Assembly: GCF_011762045.1 (NCBI RefSeq)
Contig: NZ_JAASQS010000010.1
Span: 124,001 to 188,000, forward strand
DNA: 64,000 nucleotides
DNA from: Rhizomicrobium electricum
Lineage (GTDB): Bacteria > Pseudomonadota > Alphaproteobacteria > Micropepsales > Micropepsaceae
Reading direction: 5' to 3'
Under the pieces are notes generated by a model that was not told where the DNA came from, searched no databases, and saw nothing but the letters and a program-made list of their open reading frames with translations. The stretch's first letter is position 1; every line of letters begins with the position of its first letter. Below, piece by piece: positions 25,145 to 35,388 of this stretch. The position numbers were made by a program, and so were the translations under genes.

Positions 25145-27994
25145 ATGAAGCGGATATTGCGGTTTGCGGTGCCGGTGCTGATTTTCGCCGGCAGTCTTCT
25201 CGGCGCCATCGCCGGCACGGTTACCATTACGACCCCGGCCGTCTGGCCCAAGACCGATGTGCCGCCCGACCCTACCATCACCTTCGGCACGCTGCCCAAC
25301 GGCATGCGCTATCTGATCAAGCCGAACACCCATCCCGAACACGGCGTATCGTTCTTCCTGAGGATCGCGACGGGCTCGTTCAACGAAACGCCCAAGACCG
25401 CCGGCATCTCGCATTTCATCGAGCATATGAGCTTCCGCGGCACCGCCCATATCCCCGATGGCGAAGCCTTCAAGCGGTTGCAGCAGATCGGCGTCGGCCT
25501 CGGCTCCGACTCCAACGCCTTCACCATGGCGGATTCGACGGTCTACACCTTCGATTTTCCCGGCAACGACGCGGCGACGCTCGATACCGCGCTGACGCTG
25601 ACGCGCGACATCGCCAGCGGAATCCTGTTCGATCCCAAGGCGGTCGAGTCCGAGCGCCAGGTGGTGTTGTCGGAATACCGGCTGCGCGACAGCGCCCAGC
25701 TGCGCATGACCCGCGCAACCTACAAGGCGATGTACGGCGACCAGCTCGCCGATGCCTATATCGCGCTCGGCAGCGATGCCGCGATCAAGGCCGCCAGCGC
25801 GGACGATCTCAAAGCCTATTACCGCACCTATTACCGGCCCGACCGGGCAGTGCTGATCGTGGTCGGCGACATCGATCCCAAGGCGATCGAGAGCGAAATC
25901 AAAAAGCGCTTCTCCGATTGGAAAGCGGCCACCCCCAAGCCGGCCGATCCCACCTTCACGACACCGAACCCGCCCAAAGCGGCCGAAGTGCATCTGTACA
26001 CCGAGGACGGCGCCAATTCGGCCGTCCAGATGACGTGGGTCTTGCCTTTCGATCCCACGCCCGAGACGCGGGCCCGAGACATTCGCGACACGGTACGCGA
26101 GGTCGCCTTGCGAACCCTCAACCTGCGCCTGCACAAGCTCGCCACCTCGGCCGATCCGCCATTCCTTTCGGCGGGTGCCGGAGCGGCCAACAATTTCCGC
26201 ACCTCGTTCGTTGCGTCGATCGGCGCATCGGTCGGCAAAGGCGATCCCAAGCGCGCCCTCAAGGCGCTGCGCCAAACGCTGATGACCATCCTGCATGACG
26301 GCGTCGACCAGGACGAAGTCGACCGCGCGGTCGAACAGCAGCGCGTGATGCTGACGACATCGGTCACCGCCGCGGCCAGCCGCAAGAACAACAATCTCAC
26401 CGGCTTTTTCTCGACCGCCATCGGCAAGGACGCCGTGCTCGACGCGCCCGACAACTGGACGCCGACCTTCGAAGCGGCCGTCAAAGGCCTCACCGCCGCC
26501 CAAGTCACCGCGTCTTTGCGCGACTTATTCCTGCAAGGCCAGCCGCTGGTAATCGTCGCCAGTCCGACGCCGATCGAGGGCGGCGCGGATGCCATGCTCG
26601 CCGCGTACAATGACGCCGGCACATTGCAGAAAGCTGCCGCCGCCACCGCCCCCGTGGTCTGGCCCTATACCAATTTCGGGCCGGCCGGCACCATCGCGTC
26701 TCAGACCCGTATCGACGATCTCGACGTCACGACGGCAATCTTCGCCAACGGCGTGCGCGTTATCGTCAAGCCGACCAAGCTTCAGGCGGGCCAAGTGCAG
26801 ATCCTGGTCCGGATCGGCCATGGGCTTTACGGCATGCCGCGGAACAAGATCACACCACGCTGGGCCATCGGCGGTGCCTGGGGCTTGGGTGGCGTCAATC
26901 GCATCGCCACACCGGACTTGCCGCAAGCGCTCAGCGGACGGCAATGGGGCGCCCACCCCGATCTGGCCGAAAGCGCGTTCCAGGTTACGGCGCAAACGCG
27001 CCCGGCCGATTTGGAAGCGGAGTTGCAGTTCATCGCCGCCTTCGTCACCGATCCGGCGTGGCGTCCGGAAGGACTGGCCCAGATCAAATCGGCGACGGAA
27101 ACGGGATTGGCCCAGGCGATCACGACGCCCGGCGGCGTTTATGGTCTGCACTATTGGGAATACCTGCACAACGGCGACAAACGCTGGCTTCCGCCGACGC
27201 TGGACGAACTCAAGAACACCGATCTCGCCGCCGTCAAAGCGCTGATCGCCGACGATCTCAAAGTCGGAACGATGGATATCATCATCGTCGGCGACACCAC
27301 GGTCGACGCGGCGCTCGATAGCGTGAAGCGGACGTTCGGCGCAACCGCCAAGCGCAAGCTCGAGCTGAAGCCCTATGCCCCGCAAGAAACCATGCCCAAA
27401 GGTGGCGCGGCGCCGCTGGTGCTGCATCACGCAGGAAAATCGCAGGAAGCCGTCGCCATGCTCGGCTGGGAAACCACCGGCATGTTCCCCGACACCCAGA
27501 CGCCGCGCGTGCTGCGCATTCTCGAAGCGGTAATGCGAACCCGCATTTTTGACGAACTGAGAACCAAGGAAGGCATCACCTATTCGCCCCAGACCACAAA
27601 CATCAATTCCTGGGTGACGCCCGGTTGGGGTGTTCTATCGGTGACCGCAACGGTGCCTGCTGACAAGCTCGCGACCTTCTATGCCGCGGCGAAGAAGGTC
27701 GCGTCCGATCTCGCGGCGAACGAGATTGCCGCCGACGAATTCGAACGCGCCCGCGGCCCACTCGTCACCGAAGCGGAACATGCCCGCGAGACCAACAATT
27801 ACTGGCTGTACGAACTCAGCGGCATTGCCGTGGAGCCCCGTGCGTTCGACATCATCCGGGGCCGCATCTCGGGCTTGAAGGCGGTGACGCCTGCGGACAT
27901 GAAAAAGGCGGCGCAGGAGTTCCTCAAGGACGACCGTACCTTGCGGATGATCGTCGTGCCGGAAGGCTTCACGGTGCCGGACACGCTGCCGTAG
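25145..27994 (+). CDS. M16-family zinc peptidase, secreted
   Basis: Insulinase/pitrilysin-type peptidase of 949 aa with a signal peptide (MKRILRFAVPVLIFAGSLLG). The inverted zinc motif is H90-FI-E93-H94, with the third ligand Glu in the ESERQVVLSEYR region. A second M16 half follows from about residue 540 (DDLDVTTAIFANGVRVIVKP); it lacks HxxEH, as usual for the inactive half. It ends with the family's RTKEGITYSP region. Start at the ATG 25145, right after GGGGGGCTGGGT. It likely degrades peptides in the periplasm. Confidence 0.92.
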   Translation: MKRILRFAVPVLIFAGSLLGAIAGTVTITTPAVWPKTDVPPDPTITFGTLPNGMRYLIKPNTHPEHGVSFFLRIATGSFNETPKTAGISHFIEHMSFRGTAHIPDGEAFKRLQQIGVGLGSDSNAFTMADSTVYTFDFPGNDAATLDTALTLTRDIASGILFDPKAVESERQVVLSEYRLRDSAQLRMTRATYKAMYGDQLADAYIALGSDAAIKAASADDLKAYYRTYYRPDRAVLIVVGDIDPKAIESEIKKRFSDWKAATPKPADPTFTTPNPPKAAEVHLYTEDGANSAVQMTWVLPFDPTPETRARDIRDTVREVALRTLNLRLHKLATSADPPFLSAGAGAANNFRTSFVASIGASVGKGDPKRALKALRQTLMTILHDGVDQDEVDRAVEQQRVMLTTSVTAAASRKNNNLTGFFSTAIGKDAVLDAPDNWTPTFEAAVKGLTAAQVTASLRDLFLQGQPLVIVASPTPIEGGADAMLAAYNDAGTLQKAAAATAPVVWPYTNFGPAGTIASQTRIDDLDVTTAIFANGVRVIVKPTKLQAGQVQILVRIGHGLYGMPRNKITPRWAIGGAWGLGGVNRIATPDLPQALSGRQWGAHPDLAESAFQVTAQTRPADLEAELQFIAAFVTDPAWRPEGLAQIKSATETGLAQAITTPGGVYGLHYWEYLHNGDKRWLPPTLDELKNTDLAAVKALIADDLKVGTMDIIIVGDTTVDAALDSVKRTFGATAKRKLELKPYAPQETMPKGGAAPLVLHHAGKSQEAVAMLGWETTGMFPDTQTPRVLRILEAVMRTRIFDELRTKEGITYSPQTTNINSWVTPGWGVLSVTATVPADKLATFYAAAKKVASDLAANEIAADEFERARGPLVTEAEHARETNNYWLYELSGIAVEPRAFDIIRGRISGLKAVTPADMKKAAQEFLKDDRTLRMIVVPEGFTVPDTLP

Positions 27995-28003
27995 ACCGAG
28001 AGG

Positions 28004-29884
28004 TCATTCTCCCGCCAGCGGATTGGTGCGGACGGCGCCGGGCGTGGCCAGCGGATCGGATTCGAGCTTCTTGACGCGCTCGCGCGCCGCTTCGGCCCGC
28101 TTCTGCCGGTTCCACATCGCGGCGTACGCACCTTTCCGGGCGACGAGATCGTCGTGGCGACCGCGCTCGACAATTTCGCCCTTTTCCAGCACCAGGATTT
28201 CGTCGGCATCGACCACGGTCGACAGCCGGTGCGCGATGACGAGCGTGGTGCGGTTGCGCGAGACTTCGTGCAGTGCGCTCTGGATTTCGCGCTCGGTGTG
28301 GGTGTCGAGCGCGGAAGTGGCTTCGTCGAGCAGCAGGATCGGCGGATTCTTGAGAATGGTGCGGGCGATGGCGACACGCTGCTTCTCGCCGCCGGACAGT
28401 TTCAGGCCGCGCTCGCCGACCATCGCTTCGTAAGCCTGCGGCAGTTCGCGGATGAACTTGTCGATCTGGGCCAAGCGGGCGGCTTCCTTGACCTCGGTGT
28501 CCGCTGCGCCGATGCGGCCGTAAGCGATGTTGTAACGCACCGTGTCGTTGAAGAGGACCGTATCCTGCGGAACAATGCCAATGGAGGCGCGCAGGGAATC
28601 CTGCGTCACGTCGCGAATATCCTGGCCGTCGATGGTCACGCGGCCCGAAGCGATGTCGTAGAAGCGGTAGAGAATGCGGCTGATGGTGGACTTTCCGGCG
28701 CCCGACGGCCCGACGATCGCGACGGTCTTGCCGGCCGGAACAGCGAAGGAGATGCCCTTCAGAACGGTCCGCGCCGGTTCGTAGGCGAATACGACATTGT
28801 CGAAGCGGATCTCGCCACCCGACACCTTCAGCGCCGGAGCGCCGGGCTTGTCTTTCACTTCCTCGCGCTGGCCAAGCAGGCGGAACATGGCGTCCATGTC
28901 GACCAAGGCCTGCACGATTTCGCGATAAACGGTGCCGAGCAGGTTCAGCGGCACATAAAGCTGCAGCAGAATCGCGTTGGCGGTGGCAAAATCGCCGAGT
29001 GTCCGCGTGCCCGCCTTGACCGCGATCGCCGCCAGCACCAGCACGATGCCCATGCCGACATTGATGATCGCGGCTTGCCCGGTGTTGAGCACGCTGAGCG
29101 AGGTCTGCGACTGGATCGACGCGTTGGTGAATTTCTCCATCGAGACGTCGAACCGCGCGGTCTCGTGCTTCTCGGCGTTGAAGTATTTCACCGTCTCGTA
29201 GTTGAGCAGACTGTCGACCGTTTTGGTATTGGCGTCCTGGTCCGACATGTTCATGTCGCGGCGGAACTGGATGCGCCAGCGCGTGATGGCGAAGGTGAAC
29301 CAGACGTAGAGCGCCACCGTCACCAGCATCACCAGTGTCGAGGCCAGATTGAGAGTTGCGTACATCTCGACGCTGAACACGATCAGCACGAAGATGGTCG
29401 GGAAAATCGAGAAGATGGCGAACGACAACAGGGTGTCGATGCCCTTGGTGCCGCGCTCGATCACGCGGCTGAGACCACCGGTCTTGCGTTCGAGATGGAA
29501 CCGCAGCGACAGCGAATGCAGATGGGCGAAGGTCTTGACCCCGACCTCGCGCATGGCGTGGTACTGCACCTTGGCGAAGATGCCGTCACGGAGCTGCGCC
29601 ATCGCCTGCATCAGGATGCGGCCGAAGGCGTACGACACGATGAACACGATCGTGATGCCGAGCGGGATGCTGTAATAGGGTTTAACTGCCAGCTTGTTGG
29701 TCGCCCAGCCCATGAACAGGGGATAGGCGCCGGTCGCCGCCACGGCACCTAGGAGGCAGACCAGCGAAATCACGACCCGCCATTTCAGGTCGCGGCGCCC
29801 TTTCGGCCACAAATAGGGCATCAGCGCCCACAGCGGCCGCAAGGTCGGTACGCCCTCGCCTTCTTCCAGCAGCGATCTCGCCAT
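28004..29884 (-). CDS. ATM1-type ABC exporter
   Basis: Half-transporter of 626 aa with six N-terminal membrane helices (residues about 35-320) and a C-terminal ATPase. The ATPase has Walker A GPSGAGKST, signature LSGGEKQR, Walker B ILLLDEATSALD and the H-loop VIAHRLST. The membrane domain segment NYETVKYFNAEKHE is typical of the ATM1/HMT group, which exports glutathione-sulfur or metal-glutathione compounds linked to Fe-S cluster and heavy-metal homeostasis. It is convergent with the M16 gene, with only 9 bp between stops. Confidence 0.92.
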   Translation of the reverse strand: MARSLLEEGEGVPTLRPLWALMPYLWPKGRRDLKWRVVISLVCLLGAVAATGAYPLFMGWATNKLAVKPYYSIPLGITIVFIVSYAFGRILMQAMAQLRDGIFAKVQYHAMREVGVKTFAHLHSLSLRFHLERKTGGLSRVIERGTKGIDTLLSFAIFSIFPTIFVLIVFSVEMYATLNLASTLVMLVTVALYVWFTFAITRWRIQFRRDMNMSDQDANTKTVDSLLNYETVKYFNAEKHETARFDVSMEKFTNASIQSQTSLSVLNTGQAAIINVGMGIVLVLAAIAVKAGTRTLGDFATANAILLQLYVPLNLLGTVYREIVQALVDMDAMFRLLGQREEVKDKPGAPALKVSGGEIRFDNVVFAYEPARTVLKGISFAVPAGKTVAIVGPSGAGKSTISRILYRFYDIASGRVTIDGQDIRDVTQDSLRASIGIVPQDTVLFNDTVRYNIAYGRIGAADTEVKEAARLAQIDKFIRELPQAYEAMVGERGLKLSGGEKQRVAIARTILKNPPILLLDEATSALDTHTEREIQSALHEVSRNRTTLVIAHRLSTVVDADEILVLEKGEIVERGRHDDLVARKGAYAAMWNRQKRAEAARERVKKLESDPLATPGAVRTNPLAGE

Positions 29885-29981
29885 GGCAATTCCCCGCGTT
29901 GTGCAAGGACACTTAGGTAAGGTGCCGTGGGCGAGTCTTCAATCCCGAATAATTTGGCCCCAAAAGGTCCGGCCCGGAAAA

Positions 29982-30884
29982 TCAGGCTTTCGCCCGAGCC
30001 CGCAGATGCCCGTCGAGCGCCACCAGCACCAATGCGACCCAGACGCAGCCAAACGCCGTCATATCGGTCCTGGTGAACGGCTCGCCCAGCATAAACACGG
30101 CGATCAGGAGAGAGATCGACGGCGACAGGTATTGCAGGAATCCGAGCGTCGACATGCGCACGCGGCGCGCTCCCGCCGCGAACAGGATCAGCGGCAAGGC
30201 GGTCAGCGGTCCGCCGAGGATGAGAAGGATATCCGTGCCCGGATGCGCCAGCGTGAAGGCGCCCGTGCCCTGCCAGCCCCAGAACAACAGGATGCCCGCG
30301 GTGAACGGCAGGAGCAAACAGGTCTCGATGGTCATGCCGTCGAGCGCCGCCACCGGCGTCAGCTTGCGGATATAACCGTAGACCGCGAAGGAGACCGCGA
30401 GCCCGAGCGCGATGAACGGGAAATGCCCGAGCGTCAGCGCCTTGAACAGCACAGCCACGGCGGCAAGGCCGATCGCAACCAGCCGAAGCGGCGACATGCG
30501 CTCGCCCAGAAGCACAACGCCGATGGCGATGTTGAGTAGCGGATTGATGTAATAGCCGAGCGAGGCTTCGACCAGTTCCGCCTTGGCAATGGCGTAGATG
30601 TAGAGTGTCCAGTTGCAGGCGATGAAGAGCGCCGACAGCGACAGCGCCCGCACCACCTTGCGGCTGCGCAACGCCGCGAACACTTCGCCGCGACGGCCGA
30701 GCGCCAGGATCACGATCAGGCCGAACAGCGCCGACCACACCATGCGGTGGTAGGAAAGCTCGAACGGCGGCACGCTGCCGAGCATATGCCAGTAAAGCGG
30801 CAGTACACCCCACAGACTGTAGGAACCGACGGCGTAAAAAATCCCAGCCGTTTCGTTCGGCGCCGATGAAAGCTCTTTGGACAT
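29982..30884 (-). CDS. rarD: RarD/EamA-family transporter
   Basis: Inner-membrane protein of 300 aa with ten predicted helices in two EamA repeats. The N-terminus GIFYAVGSYSLWGVLPLYWH and ELSYHRMVWS are hallmarks of RarD. RarD proteins are predicted drug/metabolite exporters; E. coli RarD has a chloramphenicol-sensitive annotation only. The ATG at 30884 (MSKELSSAP) was preferred to 30923. It lies 46 bp downstream of the citramalate synthase gene and may belong to the same transcript. Confidence 0.88.
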   Translation of the reverse strand: MSKELSSAPNETAGIFYAVGSYSLWGVLPLYWHMLGSVPPFELSYHRMVWSALFGLIVILALGRRGEVFAALRSRKVVRALSLSALFIACNWTLYIYAIAKAELVEASLGYYINPLLNIAIGVVLLGERMSPLRLVAIGLAAVAVLFKALTLGHFPFIALGLAVSFAVYGYIRKLTPVAALDGMTIETCLLLPFTAGILLFWGWQGTGAFTLAHPGTDILLILGGPLTALPLILFAAGARRVRMSTLGFLQYLSPSISLLIAVFMLGEPFTRTDMTAFGCVWVALVLVALDGHLRARAKA

Positions 30885-30930
30885 CGTCGTTACATAAGGG
30901 GCCGGTCGCCCGGCATCCATCACATTCGCG

Positions 30931-32529
30931 TTACGGTCGCGCGCCGTCGCGCAGGAGCTTCAGGTAGATGGCATCGACCAGCGCCTCGAACGAGGCATCG
31001 ACGATATTTTCCGATACGCCGACGGTGGAAAAGCGCGTGCCCTTGCCGTCCTTCGACTCCACCATAACCCGTGTAATAGCCTCGGTGCCGGCGGTGAGGA
31101 TACGAACTTTATAGTCAGTGAGGGACAGGTCGGCGAGATAGCTCGAATACTTGCCGAGGTCCTTGCGCAAGGCCTTCGACAAGGCGTCGACCGGGCCTTG
31201 GCCGAAATCGACATTGTAATAGGTCTCGCCGTCGACCCGCACCCGCACCATAGCTTCCGACACGGTCGTCAGTTCGCCGCGCGAATTGTGACGCTTTTCG
31301 ACGATGACGCGGAACCGATCGACCTCAAAGAACTCCGGAACCTCGCCGAGCACACGGCGGGCAAGAAGTTCGAACGAGGCCTCGGCGCCATCATAGGTGT
31401 AGCCGAGATGCTCGCGCTCCTTGATGTCTTCGAGGAGCTTGCTCAGCCGCGGGTCCTTGGCGTCGACATCGATGCCGGCATCGGCCAGCCGCGCCAGGAG
31501 ATTGGATCGCCCCGCCTGATCGGAGACGAGAATCTTGCGGCGATTGCCGACGCTTTCTGGCGGCACATGCTCGTAGGTGCGCGTGTCCTTGAGCATGGCG
31601 GAGGAATGCAGACCGCCTTTGTGCGCGAAGGCCGACGGACCGACATAGGCCGCATGGCGTGCGGGCGCACGATTGAGGATCTCGTCCAGCATCCGGCTGG
31701 CGCGGGTCAGCGTCTTCAACTGATCGGTGGTGATGCCGAGTTCGAGCGTGTCGCGGAACGGCTCCTTCAGCATCAGACTCGGGATGATCGAGCACAGATT
31801 GGCGTTGCCGCAGCGCTCGCCGAGACCATTCAGCGTGCCCTGGACTTGGCGCACACCCGCTTCCACCGCCGCCAGGCTGTTGGCGACTGCCTGTTCGGTG
31901 TCGTTATGGGCATGGATGCCGAGGCGGATGCCGGGGATTTCGACCAGCACTTCCGACACGATCTCGTGCACTTCGCTCGGCATCGAGCCGCCGTTGGTGT
32001 CGCACAGCACGACCCATTCGGCGCCGGCCTCGTGCGCCGCCTTGATGCATTCGAGCGCGTAGTCCGGATTGGCCTTGTAGCCGTCGAAGAAGTGTTCGGC
32101 ATCGAACAGGGCTTCGCGTCCCGCCGCCTTCACCGCCGCGATGGATTCGGCGATCGCTTCGAGATTTTCGCTCCGCGGAATGCCGAGCGCGACATCGACC
32201 TGGAAGTCCCAGGTCTTGCCGACCAGACACACCGCTTCGGCCGACGAATTCACCACCGCGGCAAAACCGGGATCGTTATGGACGCTGCGCCCGGCGCGCT
32301 TGGTCATGCCGAATGCGGCGAAGCGCGCCTTCTTGAGCGCGGGACGCTCGGAGAAGAACTCCGTGTCCGCCGGATTGGCGCCGGGCCAGCCGCCCTCGAC
32401 GTAATCGATCCCCAGCGCATCGAGCGCCTCTGCGATCTGACGCTTGTCGTCGACCGAAAAATCCACGCCCTGCGTCTGGGCGCCGTCGCGCAAGGTGACA
32501 TCGTAGATGTAAAGGCGATCCTTGCTCAT
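30931..32529 (-). CDS. cimA: (R)-citramalate synthase
   Basis: Enzyme of 532 aa of the LeuA/CimA family that condenses pyruvate with acetyl-CoA, giving a threonine-independent route to isoleucine. The N-terminus IYDVTLRDGAQTQGVDFSVD and the DYVEGGWPGANP segment are diagnostic of the CimA type rather than isopropylmalate synthase. Metal-binding IHAHNDT and TLNGLGERCGNANL are intact, and the C-terminal regulatory LeuA-dimer domain (from about 385) is present. The start overlaps the stop of cysS by 4 bp. Confidence 0.92.
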   Translation of the reverse strand: MSKDRLYIYDVTLRDGAQTQGVDFSVDDKRQIAEALDALGIDYVEGGWPGANPADTEFFSERPALKKARFAAFGMTKRAGRSVHNDPGFAAVVNSSAEAVCLVGKTWDFQVDVALGIPRSENLEAIAESIAAVKAAGREALFDAEHFFDGYKANPDYALECIKAAHEAGAEWVVLCDTNGGSMPSEVHEIVSEVLVEIPGIRLGIHAHNDTEQAVANSLAAVEAGVRQVQGTLNGLGERCGNANLCSIIPSLMLKEPFRDTLELGITTDQLKTLTRASRMLDEILNRAPARHAAYVGPSAFAHKGGLHSSAMLKDTRTYEHVPPESVGNRRKILVSDQAGRSNLLARLADAGIDVDAKDPRLSKLLEDIKEREHLGYTYDGAEASFELLARRVLGEVPEFFEVDRFRVIVEKRHNSRGELTTVSEAMVRVRVDGETYYNVDFGQGPVDALSKALRKDLGKYSSYLADLSLTDYKVRILTAGTEAITRVMVESKDGKGTRFSTVGVSENIVDASFEALVDAIYLKLLRDGARP

Positions 32530-33872
32530 TTTGTCACTTCCCAGGTGGTGCCGGTGGGGCCGTCTTTCAGCACGATGCCTTTCGACAGCAGCTCATCACG
32601 GATGCGGTCGCTTTCCTTGAAGTTCTTGGCTTTGCGCGCGGCGGTGCGCGCGGCGATTTGCGCTTCGATTTCGGCCGGAGAAACACCCTCCGACAGCTTG
32701 AGCGCGATCTGAGCCGGATCGACTGAGAAGCCCATCAGGTGGAGTGCGCCCGCCATACCGGCTGGGTCGGCTTGATGCAGTTCGGCGATGGCTTTCGGCG
32801 TGTTGAGATCGTCTTCCAGCGCATCGAGGAAGGCGGCCGGAACCGCACCGGCCTGCGGTGCGGCGGTGTTGTACCAGTGTTCCAGCGTGCGATGCGATTC
32901 CTTGAGGCCTGCCAGCGTCCAGTCGATCGGCTGGCGATAATGCGTGCGCAGCATGTTGAGACGCAGCACTTCGCCCGGCCAATCCTTCAGCAGCTCATTG
33001 ATGGTGATGAAGTTGCCGAGGCTCTTCGACATCTTCTCGCCTTCGACCTGCAGGAAGCCGTTGTGCATCCAGATGTTGGCGAGCGGCTTGCCGTGGTGGC
33101 AGCCTTCCGACTGCGCGATTTCGTTTTCGTGGTGCGGGAACATCAGATCGACGCCGCCGCCGTGAATGTCGAAGGTGTCGCCGAGCAGCTTGCCGCCCAT
33201 CACCGAACATTCGATGTGCCAGCCCGGACGGCCGCGGCCCCACGGCGACTCCCAGCCGGGCGTCTGATCGTCCGAAGGTTTCCACAACACGAAATCCATC
33301 GGGTTTTTCTTGTAAGGCGCCACTTCTACCCGTGCGCCCGCCATCATCTCGTCGAGCGAACGGCGCGAAAGCTTGCCGTAGTCGGACTTGGACGAGACGT
33401 CGTAGAGCACATGGCCTTCGGCGGCGTAAGCGTGACCGGCCGCGATCAGCTCGCCGATCATCTCGATCATGCCCGCGACGTATTCGGTGGCGCGCGGAGT
33501 GTGGTTCGGCATCAGGCAGCCGAGCGCAGCCACATCGTCGAGATATTGCTGGGCGGTCTTGGTGGTGATTTCCACCCGCGCCTGTTCGACCGAAATGCCT
33601 TTCGCCTTGGCCGTCTCGGCCGCGCGTGCGTTGATCTTGTCGTCGATGTCCGTGATGTTGCGGACATAAGTGACGTGATCGGCGCCGTAGACGTGGCGCA
33701 AAAGGCGGTACAGCACGTCGAACACGATCACCGGCCGGGCGTTGCCGATATGGGCATAGTCGTAGACCGTCGGTCCGCAGCAATACATGCGGACATTGTT
33801 CGAATCGAAGCCCGGCTGGGCATCAAGCTGGTCTTTCTGGCGGGTAAGCGTGTTGTGCAGACGAATGGACAT
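32526..33872 (-). CDS. cysS: Cysteinyl-tRNA synthetase
   Basis: Class I aminoacyl-tRNA synthetase, 448 aa. The first motif is [20 protein letters not shown] and the second is [13 protein letters not shown]; Zn-binding residues are in [17 protein letters not shown] and [11 protein letters not shown]. It charges tRNA-Cys with cysteine. I use the ATG at 33872 (MSIRLHN) because GAAGG sits 5 bp before it; the ATG at 33884 is an alternative. It ends in a 4-bp overlap with cimA, an unusual but probable translational coupling. Confidence 0.95.
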   Translation of the reverse strand: MSIRLHNTLTRQKDQLDAQPGFDSNNVRMYCCGPTVYDYAHIGNARPVIVFDVLYRLLRHVYGADHVTYVRNITDIDDKINARAAETAKAKGISVEQARVEITTKTAQQYLDDVAALGCLMPNHTPRATEYVAGMIEMIGELIAAGHAYAAEGHVLYDVSSKSDYGKLSRRSLDEMMAGARVEVAPYKKNPMDFVLWKPSDDQTPGWESPWGRGRPGWHIECSVMGGKLLGDTFDIHGGGVDLMFPHHENEIAQSEGCHHGKPLANIWMHNGFLQVEGEKMSKSLGNFITINELLKDWPGEVLRLNMLRTHYRQPIDWTLAGLKESHRTLEHWYNTAAPQAGAVPAAFLDALEDDLNTPKAIAELHQADPAGMAGALHLMGFSVDPAQIALKLSEGVSPAEIEAQIAARTAARKAKNFKESDRIRDELLSKGIVLKDGPTGTTWEVTK

Positions 33873-33944
33873 AGCGGCCTTCATAGCGGTGTTCGGGGAT
33901 CAGCCCCCCACCCGATCTGGCTTCGCTCGCGCTACACCGGATCG

Positions 33945-33964
33945 ACCTCCCCGCAAGGGGAGGT
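33945..33964. repeat. Perfect 8-bp hairpin between gltX and cysS
   Basis: ACCTCCCC, loop GCAA, GGGGAGGT. It lies in a 184-bp intergenic stretch that also has a looser inverted GATC...GATC structure just before it. The unit looks like the short palindromic intergenic elements common in alphaproteobacteria, but I see only this copy. No T-run of four or more follows on either side. Confidence 0.5.
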
Positions 33965-34056
33965 AGTTAAATAGGGCTGTTCTGGGTTTTGGGCAAAAGG
34001 GGAGTGTCGCGGCGGTCAGCCGCAAATTCGCGCGATAATCGTGCAGGCGAGAAAAG

Positions 34057-35388
34057 TCACGCCGTTTCCCCTTCGAGGCGGGCAAGGGCCCGCTGTCGTC
34101 CGATGAGCGGTAGCAGCTTTTTCAGCTCCGGTCCATGGTCCATGCCGGTCAGGGCCAAACGGAGGGGATGGAAAAGATCCTTGCCCTTCCGGCCCGAGGC
34201 GGCGGCCACGGCCTTGGTGAACAGGCTCCAAGTGCCCTCATCCCAAGGCTCCGGCGGCAGCGCGGCGACGGCTTGCGCAACAAAATTGTTATCCTCGATC
34301 ACCGGCGTGACGGGGCCGACAACCAGCGGCCAGAAATCCTTCACGTCCGAGAAGCGAGCGAGATTCGCTTTTACCGCGTCCCAGAACGCTTCGCCGCCGA
34401 CACCGGCCGCGCGCAGACGGCCTTCCACCGCCGCATAAGGCAACAGGTGCAGCAGCTTGGCATTGAGCTTGCCGAGTTCGGCCGGATCGAAATGCGCCGG
34501 GGCGCGGCCGATCTTGGCCATATCGAAACTGGCCAGGAGCTCGTCCAGCGAAACATGCGGAGCGATGGCGTCGGAGGTGCCGGTCTTGGCGAGATAGCTG
34601 ACCGCCGCCATCGGCTCGATGCCGTCTTCGCGCAGGAGTTTCAGCGACAACGAGCCCAGACGCTTCGACAGCGCTTCGCCGCCCGCACCGATCAACAGCG
34701 GATGATGGGCGAAGGCCGGCGCCTTGCCGGACAGCGCTTCGAAAATCTCGATCTGCACCGCCGTGTTGGTGACGTGATCCTCGCCGCGGATGATGTGGGT
34801 GATGCCGAAATCGACGTCATCGACCACCGACGGCAGGGTGTAGAGGAAACGGCCGTCTTCGCGGATCAGCACCGGGTCCGACAGGTTCGCGGTGTCGATC
34901 TCGACCTCGCCGCGGATGAGGTCGTGCCATTTGACCTTCTTTTGCGACAGCTTGAAACGCCAATGCGGCCGCTTGCCGGCGGCTTCGAGCTTGGCGCGCT
35001 CTTCGGCGGTGAGATTCAGCGCTGCGCGGTCATAGACCGGCGGCTTGCCGCTGGCGATCTGGCGCTGGCGGCGGCGGTCGAGTTCGAGCTGGGATTCGTA
35101 ACAGGGATACAGCCGGCCGATTTTCTTGAGCAGGTCCGCGGCGGCCTGATGCTGCGGCGCGCGTTCCGACTGGCGGGCGAAGAGATCATAGCGAATGCCG
35201 AGCCAGCCGAGATGCTCGATGATGCCGTCTTCGTATTCCTTTTTGGAGCGCTCGGTGTCGGTGTCGTCGATGCGCAGCAGGAACTTGCCGCCCGCCTTCT
35301 TGGCGAAGAGGTAATTGAGCACAGCCGTGCGGGCATTGCCGACATGCAGCAAACCGGTAGGCGACGGAGCAAAGCGGACGACAGTCAT
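34057..35388 (-). CDS. gltX: Glutamyl-tRNA synthetase
   Basis: Class I synthetase of 443 aa. The N-terminus [20 protein letters not shown] holds the HIGH-type motif (HVGN), and [10 protein letters not shown] follows. The KMSKS motif is the variant [11 protein letters not shown], seen in the GluRS copy common in alphaproteobacteria. It charges tRNA-Glu and, where GlnRS is missing, may also mischarge tRNA-Gln. Its start overlaps the nadE stop by 4 bp. Confidence 0.93.
   Translation of the reverse strand: MTVVRFAPSPTGLLHVGNARTAVLNYLFAKKAGGKFLLRIDDTDTERSKKEYEDGIIEHLGWLGIRYDLFARQSERAPQHQAAADLLKKIGRLYPCYESQLELDRRRQRQIASGKPPVYDRAALNLTAEERAKLEAAGKRPHWRFKLSQKKVKWHDLIRGEVEIDTANLSDPVLIREDGRFLYTLPSVVDDVDFGITHIIRGEDHVTNTAVQIEIFEALSGKAPAFAHHPLLIGAGGEALSKRLGSLSLKLLREDGIEPMAAVSYLAKTGTSDAIAPHVSLDELLASFDMAKIGRAPAHFDPAELGKLNAKLLHLLPYAAVEGRLRAAGVGGEAFWDAVKANLARFSDVKDFWPLVVGPVTPVIEDNNFVAQAVAALPPEPWDEGTWSLFTKAVAAASGRKGKDLFHPLRLALTGMDHGPELKKLLPLIGRQRALARLEGETA

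Noticed and set aside
22189..25305. Minus-strand frame of 1038 codons opposite the RND pump
   Set aside because: Asp/His/Arg-rich shadow of the pump gene, crossing its terminator.
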